Below, piece by piece: positions 8,102 through 15,633 of a stretch of 19,580 nucleotides of DNA (its first letter is position 1; every line of letters begins with the position of its first letter). Source of the DNA: CAZRKC01 sp964600665 (GTDB lineage Bacteria > Bacillota > SLNR01). Location of the stretch: the NCBI GenBank assembly GCA_964600665.1, contig CAZRKC010000040.1, positions 1-19,580 of the forward strand, written 5' to 3'. Under the pieces are notes generated by a model. The model ran no database searches. It saw only the letters and a program-made list of their open reading frames with translations, and was not told the DNA's origin. A program made the position numbers and the translations under genes.

Positions 8102-10519
8102 ATGGAGCATTTCGAAAAATGGGGTGTGTTCTATTTAGGTCGCCATTATGACTTGCCAAACAAAAAACCAGCCGAAGGATTGTTACTCTATGATGCCAAA
8201 GATTTGGTCACTCATGGAATCTGTGTTGGCATGACCGGTAGCGGCAAGACCGGGCTCTGCGTGGCCTTGTTGGAAGAAGCGGCACTTGATGGCATCCCGG
8301 CGATCATCATTGACCCCAAAGGGGATATGACTAATCTTCTCCTAACGTTTCCAGGTCTCACCCCCGATGAATTCCGACCTTGGATCAATGAAGATGATGC
8401 TCAACGTAAATCCATGACACCGGAAGAATATGCCATTCAACAATCTGAGTTATGGACAAAAGGGCTTGCTTCCTGGGGGCAGGACGGGGAGCGTATCCAA
8501 CAGTTGCGTCAATCTGCCGACTTCACCATTTACACCCCAGGGTCCACAGCCGGTACCCCTGTGTCGATCTTAAAATCTTTTGCAGCTCCTCCCGATGCAA
8601 TCATTGATGATTCTGAACTGCTGCAAGAGCGAGTCGGCGGAACAGCCGCCAGCCTCCTTGGGCTTCTTGGAATCGATGCAGATCCAATCCGAAGTCGTGA
8701 ACATATTTTGCTGTCTAGCATCCTGTCTTCCGCATGGAGGCAGCAGATTGATATGGACCTATCCACGTTGATCCAGCAGATTCAGTCCCCACCCTTTCAA
8801 CAAATCGGGGTCATGAGCCTGGAAAGCTTCTTTCCCGCCAAAGATCGATTCCAATTGGCGCTGCAGTTAAACAATCTGCTGGCCTCTCCCGGATTTGCTG
8901 CATGGATGGAAGGTGAGCCGCTGGATATCAGCCGACTTTTGTTTACGGAAAGTGGCAAACCTCGCCATTCAATATTTTCGATTGCCCATCTGAGTGATGC
9001 TGAACGCATGTTTTTTGTGGCATTGCTGTTGAACCAGATTCTCAGCTGGACTCGAATTCAATCAGGTACGACCAGTTTACGTGCCATTGTATATATGGAT
9101 GAGATTTTCGGTTTTTTCCCTCCCGTCGCCAATCCGCCTTCAAAAGGACCGCTCATGGCACTGCTTAAACAAGCCAGGGCATTTGGCGTTGGTATCATGC
9201 TGACGACGCAAAATCCTGTGGATCTGGATTATAAAGGCTTATCCAACATCGGTACATGGTTCATCGGGCGGCTTCAAACAGAGCGGGATAAGATGAAAAT
9301 CATGGAAGGTTTACAAGGTGCAGCCGTATCACAGCAAGCTGTGTTTGACCGGCGAAAGATGGAAGAGACGCTCTCTGCACTGGGCAATCGGGTATTCTTA
9401 ATGCACAATGTCCATGATGACGGCCCCAGTATTTTCGAAACCCGCTGGTGTATGTCCTACTTGAGAGGACCATTAACACGACAACAGATTCGCCTGTTGG
9501 CAAAAGGAACCAATCCTGCGGGTAATCCAGCTCCGACAATCTCTGGGAAAACAATGTCAGCACTCACCGTACCACCCGTTCTACCACCGGATATCCAGCA
9601 ATACTTCATTCAGCCGAATGCATCAGTGGCTCCGGGGACCGACTTAGAATATCGTGCCGCTTTGACCGGTTGGGCAACGATTCAGTTTTCTGACCGGAAA
9701 GCAAATTTATCTCAATCCGCTGAAAAAATTTACTGGACTGATTTTCCGGCGACCGGTACTCCACCTGCATGGCAGTCCAATCAAACCCTGTTGATCCCAA
9801 GAGCAGAATGGAGCACATCACCAGATGAGCGGATTTCTTTTACCTCATTACCGGATCAAGCAACATTATCCCGGATGTATTCACAGTGGGGACGTGATTT
9901 GGCCGATTGGATCTATCGGAATGAGTCTTTGCCCCTATTTATGAATCCGACATGGAGAATCTTCTCAGAACCTGGTGAACCTGAGCGCGAATTCAGGATC
10001 CGCCTTCAGCAAAAAGCCCGGGAAAGTCGAGACGAAGCCATGGAAGCGTTGCGAAAAAAATTCAATCCCAAAATGGCATCATTAGAGGAGCGGATTCGCA
10101 AGAGTGAACAAGCGCTTGAGCGAGAGAAAGATCAAGCAAAACAACAGTCTATGCAAACAGCAATACACATGGGCACAACCTTGCTATCCTCTTTTTTGGG
10201 CAGAAAATCAGTCAACGCTACTAATTTAGGAAAAGTCTCGACCACTGCACGTAGTGCCAGCAGGATCATGAAAGAAAAAGAAGACATCCGTCGGAGTCAG
10301 GATACCATGGAAACATATCAGAGACAGTTATCCGATCTCGAGGCTGAATTTAAAATGGAAGCAGATCGACTGGGAATCGATCTGGACCCTATGCTCGTCC
10401 CAATCGAGTCCTACTGGGTACGACCAGCAAAGAAAGATGTCGCTGTGCAACAAATGGCACTGATCTGGCTTCCATATACGATTGACCTCCGTGGAGACCG
10501 TACTGTCGCCTGGTCGTGA
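8102..10519 (+). CDS. HerA/FtsK-like hexameric ATPase with coiled-coil C-terminus
   Basis: The 805-residue protein has a HerA/DUF87-type motor core. Walker A is GMTGSGKT at 43-50, followed by IIIDPKGDM at 68-76, the hallmark of the HerA/VirB4/TraG group. Walker B is IVYMDE at 329-334, a sensor-like LTTQNP is at 367-372, and FIGRLQTERD at 387-396 may hold the trans-acting arginine. The region after about 460 matches nothing I know. About 636-690 and 722-758 are charged heptad-like segments predicted to be coiled coils. Such ATPases pump or translocate nucleic acid, often with NurA, Sir2 or other nucleases, but none is encoded beside it. GGAGG sits 7 nt before the ATG. It appears monocistronic and ends at a strong terminator. 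The motor identification is firm; the job is unknown. Confidence 0.87.
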   Translation: MEHFEKWGVFYLGRHYDLPNKKPAEGLLLYDAKDLVTHGICVGMTGSGKTGLCVALLEEAALDGIPAIIIDPKGDMTNLLLTFPGLTPDEFRPWINEDDAQRKSMTPEEYAIQQSELWTKGLASWGQDGERIQQLRQSADFTIYTPGSTAGTPVSILKSFAAPPDAIIDDSELLQERVGGTAASLLGLLGIDADPIRSREHILLSSILSSAWRQQIDMDLSTLIQQIQSPPFQQIGVMSLESFFPAKDRFQLALQLNNLLASPGFAAWMEGEPLDISRLLFTESGKPRHSIFSIAHLSDAERMFFVALLLNQILSWTRIQSGTTSLRAIVYMDEIFGFFPPVANPPSKGPLMALLKQARAFGVGIMLTTQNPVDLDYKGLSNIGTWFIGRLQTERDKMKIMEGLQGAAVSQQAVFDRRKMEETLSALGNRVFLMHNVHDDGPSIFETRWCMSYLRGPLTRQQIRLLAKGTNPAGNPAPTISGKTMSALTVPPVLPPDIQQYFIQPNASVAPGTDLEYRAALTGWATIQFSDRKANLSQSAEKIYWTDFPATGTPPAWQSNQTLLIPRAEWSTSPDERISFTSLPDQATLSRMYSQWGRDLADWIYRNESLPLFMNPTWRIFSEPGEPEREFRIRLQQKARESRDEAMEALRKKFNPKMASLEERIRKSEQALEREKDQAKQQSMQTAIHMGTTLLSSFLGRKSVNATNLGKVSTTARSASRIMKEKEDIRRSQDTMETYQRQLSDLEAEFKMEADRLGIDLDPMLVPIESYWVRPAKKDVAVQQMALIWLPYTIDLRGDRTVAWS

Positions 10520-10526
10520 TTTATGC

Positions 10527-10563
10527 AATAGAGGCCCCATCCTGTTATGATGGGGCCTCTATT
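10527..10563. terminator. Bidirectional terminator between convergent genes
   Basis: A perfect 15-bp stem (10527-10541 with 10549-10563, core GAGGCCCCATC/GATGGGGCCTC) encloses a 7-nt loop. Each side ends in A/T-rich sequence (AATA and TATTTATT). It sits between the stop of the HerA-like gene and the stop of the MerR gene, and its last base overlaps the latter, so it should end transcription from both sides. Confidence 0.9.
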
Positions 10564-11318
10564 TATTGCTTCGTATAAATACGGATTGCTTCCCGCAAAA
10601 AAGACGCTGTTCCCGGAATTTCTCTGTCATAGTATGCAGTGAAGCGAGAATCATCCACATACATCTGAGCCAGCCCATCATGGGCCTCGGGTGAATATGA
10701 AGGCCAATAATGCATCAACCATTGTCGATGGAGATCTGCTGCTTTCTGTGCCAATGACCCGGCAGGATCTGCTGCTTCCATAGCTTGCTTCAGAGTATCC
10801 ATGATTTCTCTGGCCAAGCGATTCCCTTCTTCCATTTGACTTTCCGACATGCTTCTCACCTTATCGTACGAAGCAGTCACTGTTTTTTCACCATACCGTT
10901 CTCGCACTTCCCGTCCATACAGCGTTTCATTTTCTTGCACCATCTTTTCTTTAAAGGCAGTAAACTTGTCTTTGTCAGCCATTTCTAACCCCCCTTTTTG
11001 GTGATGTATCGTTGCATCCACCAACTCTATGAGTCTATCGATGCGACTCCTTTTTTTTATCAAGGCATTCCGATGCTGTTTTAAGGATGTCAAGGTATCG
11101 GAATTCTCGTCCATGATCCGGGCGATTGCCTCTAAGCTGAGATCAAGTTCCCTGAATAACATGATTTGCTGTAACCGGTCCACTTCTGTCAGTCCATAGA
11201 TCCGCCCTTGAACCGGATGAACAGCTAAAGGGTTCAATAAGCCGATCTGGTGATAATATCGCAAGGTTCTGGTACTAATTCCCGCCATTCGGCTCAGTTG
11301 ATGGATTGAGTATTCCAT
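10563..11318 (-). CDS. MerR-family regulator with TipAS drug-sensing domain
   Basis: The 251-residue protein has an N-terminal MerR winged helix-turn-helix (residues about 3-70: SIHQLSRMAGISTRTLRYYH, then GRIYGLTEVDRLQQI), a dimerising helix (about 78-110) and a C-terminal TipAS-like domain (about 125-251, with the LHRQWL..YWPSYSPEAHDGLAQMYVDD region). TipAS domains bind thiopeptide and other antibiotics or hydrophobic compounds and switch the regulator to an activator, as in Streptomyces TipA and Bacillus Mta. The ATG is preceded by GGAGGTG. Its own promoter has the 19-bp spacer typical of MerR targets, so autoregulation is likely. No efflux pump adjoins it; the divergent neighbour is a glycosyltransferase. 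Family call firm, inducer unknown. Confidence 0.92.
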   Translation of the reverse strand: MEYSIHQLSRMAGISTRTLRYYHQIGLLNPLAVHPVQGRIYGLTEVDRLQQIMLFRELDLSLEAIARIMDENSDTLTSLKQHRNALIKKRSRIDRLIELVDATIHHQKGGLEMADKDKFTAFKEKMVQENETLYGREVRERYGEKTVTASYDKVRSMSESQMEEGNRLAREIMDTLKQAMEAADPAGSLAQKAADLHRQWLMHYWPSYSPEAHDGLAQMYVDDSRFTAYYDREIPGTASFLREAIRIYTKQ

Positions 11319-11336
11319 GTTTTCACCTCCATACTC

Positions 11337-11367
11337 ATTGTACAGGATGACGTAACGTTAACGTCAA
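11337..11367 (-). promoter_or_regulatory. MerR-type promoter (19-bp spacer) with palindromic operator
   Basis: On the minus strand TTGACG (11367-11362) and TACAAT (11342-11337) are separated by exactly 19 bp, the over-long spacer that MerR activators correct by twisting DNA. Centred in the promoter is the dyad TGACGT-N7-ACGTCA, which overlaps the -35 box, with the perfect inner palindrome ACGTTAACGT. The -10 box is 18 bp before the MerR gene start. Confidence 0.85.
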
Positions 11368-11466
11368 CCCCTAACGGCATTTTTTTCAATATTTGTTATA
11401 TGGAACAAAAATACGCCCGCCTTCGTCATAGTGATGAAACACAGTCAAAAGATTATATCCTCTTCA

Positions 11467-11504
11467 TCGAACCTCATCGGCACGAGTGAAATCAACCGGT
11501 TCGA
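11467..11504. repeat. Inverted repeat TCGAACC/GGTTCGA upstream of the glycosyltransferase
   Basis: Perfect 7-bp arms (11467-11473 and 11498-11504) enclose 24 nt. Just downstream lies a second dyad, TCGTG at 11509-11513 and CACGA at 11522-11526, and a third copy of CACGA is at 11481-11485. The set lies directly upstream of the candidate -10 box, so it may be a regulator-binding region. Confidence 0.4.
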
Positions 11505-11531
11505 AGGGTCGTGTTTGTGAGCACGAAAGCG

Positions 11532-11537
11532 TATAAT
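11532..11537 (+). promoter_or_regulatory. Candidate -10 box of the glycosyltransferase promoter
   Basis: A perfect TATAAT lies about 64 bp before the likely TTG start. No good -35 hexamer is present at 16-18 bp; the TCGTG/CACGA dyad occupies that place. This fits an activator-dependent promoter, or a chance match. Confidence 0.45.
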
Positions 11538-11547
11538 ATAATGGGTT

Positions 11548-11582
11548 GAATTATACTTATGAATTATACTTATGAATTATAT
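11548..11582 (+). repeat. 13-bp tandem repeat in the glycosyltransferase leader
   Basis: The unit GAATTATACTTAT occurs twice exactly (11548-11560 and 11561-11573), followed by a partial third copy (GAATTATAT, 11574-11582). It begins about where transcription from the TATAAT at 11532 would start and ends 6 nt before the ribosome binding site. Each full unit supplies an ATG, but none of these has a ribosome binding site in front. Confidence 0.85.
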
Positions 11583-11600
11583 TCTTTGGAGGAATCTCAA

Positions 11601-12872
11601 TTGTTGGATTATCAACTAGCTTCAGGACTTCCACTTGACACCATCATGATACCCGCACAAATTATATTTTCGATCATCACTGCATATTTCTTCATCTTGG
11701 GTATATTTGGGTTGTTTCAGTTGCGTAAAGGCTCCGAGCACCCACCTGCCAAACGGTTTGCTTTGGTTGTCCCTGCCCACAATGAAGGGATGGTCATCGG
11801 GCATCTGGTAGATAATCTAATCTCACTTGATTATCCCTCAGAGCTTTATAATGTATTTGTGATAGCTGATAATTGCACGGATGATACAGCCGATATCGCC
11901 CGTTCTCATGGAGCGACAGTGATGGAACGCACCAGTTATGAAAATCGGGGTAAAGGCTATGCGTTGGAATGGTTTTTCGAGCAGCTGTATGATGAAAGTT
12001 CCCCTTATGATGCTGTCGTTGTATTTGATGCCGATAACCTGGTTGACGTCAAGTTTTTGCGACATATCAATAATCGGATGTGTGACGGTAGTCAGATCGT
12101 TCAGGGATACATCGACGCCAAGAACCCAACGGACACATGGGTCACAGCTGCATTTGCCATGTCCTTTTGGGTCTCAAACCGGATGGTTCAGTTAGCCAGG
12201 CATAATCTCGGACTATGCAACTATCTGGGCGGGACGGGTATGGCAATTTCACTGGATTTGCTCAAACGCATCGGTTGGGGTGCAACATCGTTAACTGAAG
12301 ACTTGGAATTTAGCTTAAAAGCACTTCTACTGGGATACCGCACCACCTTCGCCTTTGAGGCCATCGTATATGACGAAAAACCACTGACATTCTCTCAGGC
12401 TTGGCGGCAACGAACTCGCTGGGCTCGAGGTCATGTGGAATTGTTTCGCGTATATAGTCTGCAGTTCCTGAGAGAAGCATTCAAACGACAAAGTATCGTT
12501 CTTTTTGATGCAGCGATGATGACACTCAAACCGCTTCTTGTGCTCATGATGGGAATCGGCACATTTTTCGGTGTTGTCGATGCATTGCTCATTAATATTT
12601 ATACTCCGATTTTTGCGTTGATTTGGGATCCGGTTATTTGGCGGATTGTCTCATCATTTCACATTTTGTATCCTTTCATCGTTTTTTGGATGGACAAAGA
12701 ACCCCGGGGTGTTCTCCGATGGATCCCGTTTCACTATCCCCTCTTTGTCTACAGTTGGATTCCAATCATTTTTATTTGTTTCTTCGGTAAAACCCGAGTC
12801 GAATGGGCACACACCTTACACACCCGTGGTATCCGCTATGGGGAAATAATCAAAAATCAGCAACCCCTTTAA
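11601..12872 (+). CDS. Family 2 processive glycosyltransferase, membrane-bound
   Basis: The 423-residue protein (from the TTG start) is a GT2 enzyme of the cellulose/hyaluronan synthase-like group. A first membrane helix (about residues 17-39) precedes the catalytic domain with VVPAHNEG, IADNCTDDT, the DxD motif FDADN, the acceptor-site TED in LTEDLE and the QRTRW product-binding motif. At least three hydrophobic segments follow. It should transfer sugars from a nucleotide donor on the cytoplasmic side, making a polysaccharide or glycolipid. GGAGG at 11588-11592 sits 8 nt before TTG at 11601, which I prefer. An ATG at 11559 is in frame and would add 14 residues, but it lies in the tandem repeat without a ribosome binding site and would make GGAGG part of the coding region. 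It is monocistronic. Product unknown. Confidence 0.88.
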   Translation: MLDYQLASGLPLDTIMIPAQIIFSIITAYFFILGIFGLFQLRKGSEHPPAKRFALVVPAHNEGMVIGHLVDNLISLDYPSELYNVFVIADNCTDDTADIARSHGATVMERTSYENRGKGYALEWFFEQLYDESSPYDAVVVFDADNLVDVKFLRHINNRMCDGSQIVQGYIDAKNPTDTWVTAAFAMSFWVSNRMVQLARHNLGLCNYLGGTGMAISLDLLKRIGWGATSLTEDLEFSLKALLLGYRTTFAFEAIVYDEKPLTFSQAWRQRTRWARGHVELFRVYSLQFLREAFKRQSIVLFDAAMMTLKPLLVLMMGIGTFFGVVDALLINIYTPIFALIWDPVIWRIVSSFHILYPFIVFWMDKEPRGVLRWIPFHYPLFVYSWIPIIFICFFGKTRVEWAHTLHTRGIRYGEIIKNQQPL

Positions 12873-12879
12873 ACATTTA

Positions 12880-12916
12880 AAAGGGAGAGCAGCGACTCGC
12901 TGCTCTCCCTTTTTTT
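12880..12916 (+). terminator. Strong terminator after the glycosyltransferase gene
   Basis: A perfect 15-bp stem (12880-12894 with 12898-12912, core GGGAGAGCAGCG/CGCTGCTCTCCC) has a 3-nt loop and runs into seven T residues on the plus strand. The convergent E2-like gene stops at 12919, so the hairpin may serve that side too, though the minus-strand T-run is poorer. Confidence 0.92.
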
Positions 12917-12918
12917 GT

Positions 12919-13767
12919 TTATTGAACATCCGTGACGATAGACTCGAGTCTTTCTTCAAGTAACTCGGGTTCTGTGAGGAGTTTCTTCATTAGCTGGAAA
13001 GAGTTTGAAAAATACAGACCATCGGCGATCCGCTCATCCATAACATATCCCACTTCACAAACATTTTTCACAACCACCTGATCTCCCTCGACAACTGGTA
13101 TTTTCTTAACCCGCCCTAATGCAGCAAATGCCCCCGTGGTACCAAAATCATAGAGATGATGATAAATATAATCCAGTCGGATCGATTTCAAATATGTAAA
13201 AAAAATGCTCGTGTGAAAAGGGCTGGCATCGATGATGGACTGAGGTAATAGATTAACTCGATCTAGCCATTTCAAGAGAGAAACAGCCAGCCGAATCAAT
13301 GGCCCAGGTAAAGACATGATCTGTTTTGCAATTTTGTCCGCCTCGTTTTCACTGCCGGCCGCCAGGTTTTCTGTAAGTGTCTTTTCGACGATTGCTGCCA
13401 CATCATATATATTTTCTTTACCTGTAAATGTGAATTTTACCGTGGTTTCTTCACCATCATCTTTTAGTGATCGTTTAATCGCCATTGAGATTTGAACGTG
13501 GTTGCGCGCGTAGATGCGATTATTCATAATAAATCGATTTAATTGTGGCCTAAGTGCGATAACCCTGACATAGACCGCAATAAATAAATGAAGATACGTA
13601 AACGAGTATCCATCTGCTTTTTTACGCTTTAAATAGGCATCAATGCCATCGGTTTCGACTACCTGACGACTGAAGTTTTGGGCATCACTTCGTTGCGACA
13701 TGATGTACGGAATCATTTTTGTGAATGGATCGATATTGCGGATCAGTCTACCATCCGATCGAGGCAT
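12919..13767 (-). CDS. E2-like (2-oxoacid dehydrogenase acyltransferase fold) protein lacking lipoyl domain, catalytic His replaced
   Basis: The 282-residue protein matches the catalytic domain of dihydrolipoamide acyltransferases (CAT fold) over its full length, with no lipoyl or subunit-binding domain. Recognisable parts are the early DPFTKMIPYIM, TYLHLFIAVYVRVIALRPQLNRF, and the C-terminal GYVMDERIADGLYFSNSF. In true E2 enzymes the last motif is DHRxxDG; here it reads DERIADG (residues about 244-250), so Glu replaces the catalytic His, and normal CoA transfer is doubtful. Stand-alone members of this kind are known in Firmicutes without assigned function. The ATG at 13767 has AGGAGG 6 nt upstream; a GTG five codons earlier overlaps that site and is rejected. 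It follows the ABC permease by 51 bp and probably ends the operon. Confidence 0.85.
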   Translation of the reverse strand: MPRSDGRLIRNIDPFTKMIPYIMSQRSDAQNFSRQVVETDGIDAYLKRKKADGYSFTYLHLFIAVYVRVIALRPQLNRFIMNNRIYARNHVQISMAIKRSLKDDGEETTVKFTFTGKENIYDVAAIVEKTLTENLAAGSENEADKIAKQIMSLPGPLIRLAVSLLKWLDRVNLLPQSIIDASPFHTSIFFTYLKSIRLDYIYHHLYDFGTTGAFAALGRVKKIPVVEGDQVVVKNVCEVGYVMDERIADGLYFSNSFQLMKKLLTEPELLEERLESIVTDVQ

Positions 13768-13818
13768 ATGTGCCCTCCTCACTTTGTCTGCTGATTTGAA
13801 TGAAGTTTCGTCCTTTCA

Positions 13819-14697
13819 TCATTGGTTCTTACGGTTCATGACGATTGTGGATAATATCACAAAAATCACAACAGAAAAAACCAAAACGAAAACCATTGTT
13901 CCTTGAGTCAATATGCCATTCCCCCAAGGGATCGTCACACCAAAAATCCTCATGAATTCTGCTTTTATGTTTGGTGGCGCATTCAGAAATACCCGATCCA
14001 ACGCACCGGCCATAAAAATCTGCCGCAATAAAGCCGCACCATGAGTAGCAGGGATCAATCGGGTCATTATTTGCACCCCATCCGGAAGAATACCAACAGG
14101 AATATAAATACCTGTGAGAAAACCGATGACAGTACCAATCACTGTGGCAAGTGTGGAGTAGCTACCGGATGTGCGGACCCACATGGTCAGTAAGAATGTG
14201 ATGCTCGCACCGGACGCAATGTTCAGTGCAATAATTCCTGTACTTTTGAGAATCGTACTCAACGACATCCATTGCCCTCCGTTAACCGCAATATATACCA
14301 TTGCTATACCAAATGTTATCATGGATAGCATCATCCCGATCAACCATGCTGTAAGCAAATATCCAAAGACAATGGTCTGTCGACTAATAGGTGCCACTCT
14401 AAAACCATCCAGTCTTTTATTCGTATTGTCCTCCACCATCATGCCAAATACACCCATGGGAACCGTAATGGTAGTGACGACCAAAATCCCAGCCATAATC
14501 CAGCTATCCACAAGCCAGCGAATTCCATCGATATCGCCACCGGCCATATTACGTACTGATTGTGTTGTTGTGTTTCCTAAAAAAACTGCATAAACCAGTA
14601 TGATGATAAAGACTGATAAGAAGGAAAAGAACAGTGCAGTCCGATCCCGCAAGAACACTTTTGAATTTCGAATCACCAGTCTACCTAATCCGCTCAC
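13819..14697 (-). CDS. ABC-2 type transporter permease (DrrB-like)
   Basis: The 292-residue protein has about six transmembrane helices in the ABC-2 pattern: a cytoplasmic start (MSGLGRLVIRNSKVFLRDRTALFF), a first helix, a large outer loop (about 42-58), then a helix cluster with VEDNTNKRLDGFRVAPISRQ as the coupling region. The GIYIPVGILPDGVQ segment followed by LIPATHGAALLRQIF is typical of antibiotic and lipid exporter permeases. The start is a GTG directly after the TAA of the ATPase gene, with GGAGG 8 nt upstream inside that gene, so the two subunits are translated together. The substrate is not evident; DrrAB-like pairs export drugs, lipids or surface polymers. Confidence 0.88.
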   Translation of the reverse strand: MSGLGRLVIRNSKVFLRDRTALFFSFLSVFIIILVYAVFLGNTTTQSVRNMAGGDIDGIRWLVDSWIMAGILVVTTITVPMGVFGMMVEDNTNKRLDGFRVAPISRQTIVFGYLLTAWLIGMMLSMITFGIAMVYIAVNGGQWMSLSTILKSTGIIALNIASGASITFLLTMWVRTSGSYSTLATVIGTVIGFLTGIYIPVGILPDGVQIMTRLIPATHGAALLRQIFMAGALDRVFLNAPPNIKAEFMRIFGVTIPWGNGILTQGTMVFVLVFSVVIFVILSTIVMNRKNQ

Positions 14698-15618
14698 TTA
14701 TAACGCCTCCCGAATTCCATGCCCGGTGATGTTGACGAATACATCGTCCATGTTACCATGAATCACTTCGAATGAATCAAATGTTCCTTCTAACATTTTC
14801 AAAACACGGTATGCCTCCAAACTATCGCTCACTTTAATGTGATGGATACCATTTTGCACAATGGCAGGCAGGTTCATTTCCGTAAGTTTCTCTGTTCCTT
14901 GTTCTGGATTCTTTAATGCGATTTTCAAAATATCGGAAGAAAATTTGGCTTTCAATTGACTTGGGGTTCCTTGGGCAACGATTTTCCCGTAATCAATGAC
15001 GGATACCATGTCAGCTGTTGCTGCTTCTTCCATATAATGAGTCGTCAAGAATACCGTCATATTAAACTCTGCTCTGAGGTGGTCGATAATCTCCCACACA
15101 TGAATCCGAGTCTGTGGATCCAAACCCGTGGTTGGTTCATCTAAAATTAAAATCTTAGCTTCACTCATCAATGCACGGGCGATCTCAGCCCGCCTTTTTT
15201 GCCCACCAGACAATCTGCCGAAGGGACGATGGAGAATGTCATCGATTTTCATGACGTCGGATATTGTCCGGATGTGCTGATCTAATTCCTGATTCGTTCG
15301 CCCATACAAGCCACCTCTGCAATAGAGGTTCTCCTTTACCGATAGAAGGTCATCCATTACATTGTTTTGGAATACCACTCCTAGCTGACTTCGAATCTTG
15401 GCATCTTCCACGCCCAACCTCATCCCGTTTATGATCACTTCACCTTTTGTCTTCTGCAAAAGTGTGCATATGATGTTGATTGTAGTCGATTTTCCAGCAC
15501 CGTTTGGGCCAAGAAATGCAAATAATTCACCCTGTTTAACATGGAAGGTCACACTCTGAACAGCCTTAATCTCACCATAGTTTTTCTCAAGATCCATTAT
15601 TTCGATGATATTGTTCAT
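14698..15618 (-). CDS. ABC transporter ATP-binding protein (DrrA-like)
   Basis: The 306-residue protein is a complete ABC ATPase: Walker A GPNGAGKST at 37-45, Q-loop Gln84, signature LSGGQ at 136-140, Walker B ILILDE at 156-161, and switch His194 in TTHYMEEA. The extra C-terminal segment (about 225-306, ending FEVIHGNMDDVFVNITGHGIRE) is typical of the DrrA/CcmA drug-resistance exporter group. It powers the permease encoded by the next gene, which begins right after its stop codon. The ATG has GGGGG 7 nt upstream. It starts 15 bp after the DUF3052-like gene, so the operon order is small protein, ATPase, permease, E2-like protein. Confidence 0.92.
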   Translation of the reverse strand: MNNIIEIMDLEKNYGEIKAVQSVTFHVKQGELFAFLGPNGAGKSTTINIICTLLQKTKGEVIINGMRLGVEDAKIRSQLGVVFQNNVMDDLLSVKENLYCRGGLYGRTNQELDQHIRTISDVMKIDDILHRPFGRLSGGQKRRAEIARALMSEAKILILDEPTTGLDPQTRIHVWEIIDHLRAEFNMTVFLTTHYMEEAATADMVSVIDYGKIVAQGTPSQLKAKFSSDILKIALKNPEQGTEKLTEMNLPAIVQNGIHHIKVSDSLEAYRVLKMLEGTFDSFEVIHGNMDDVFVNITGHGIREAL

Positions 15619-15633
15619 ATCTCAACCCCCATA

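Noticed and set aside
11380..11558. Riboswitch in the glycosyltransferase leader
   Set aside because: The dyads lie upstream of the likely transcription start and no known riboswitch consensus is visible.
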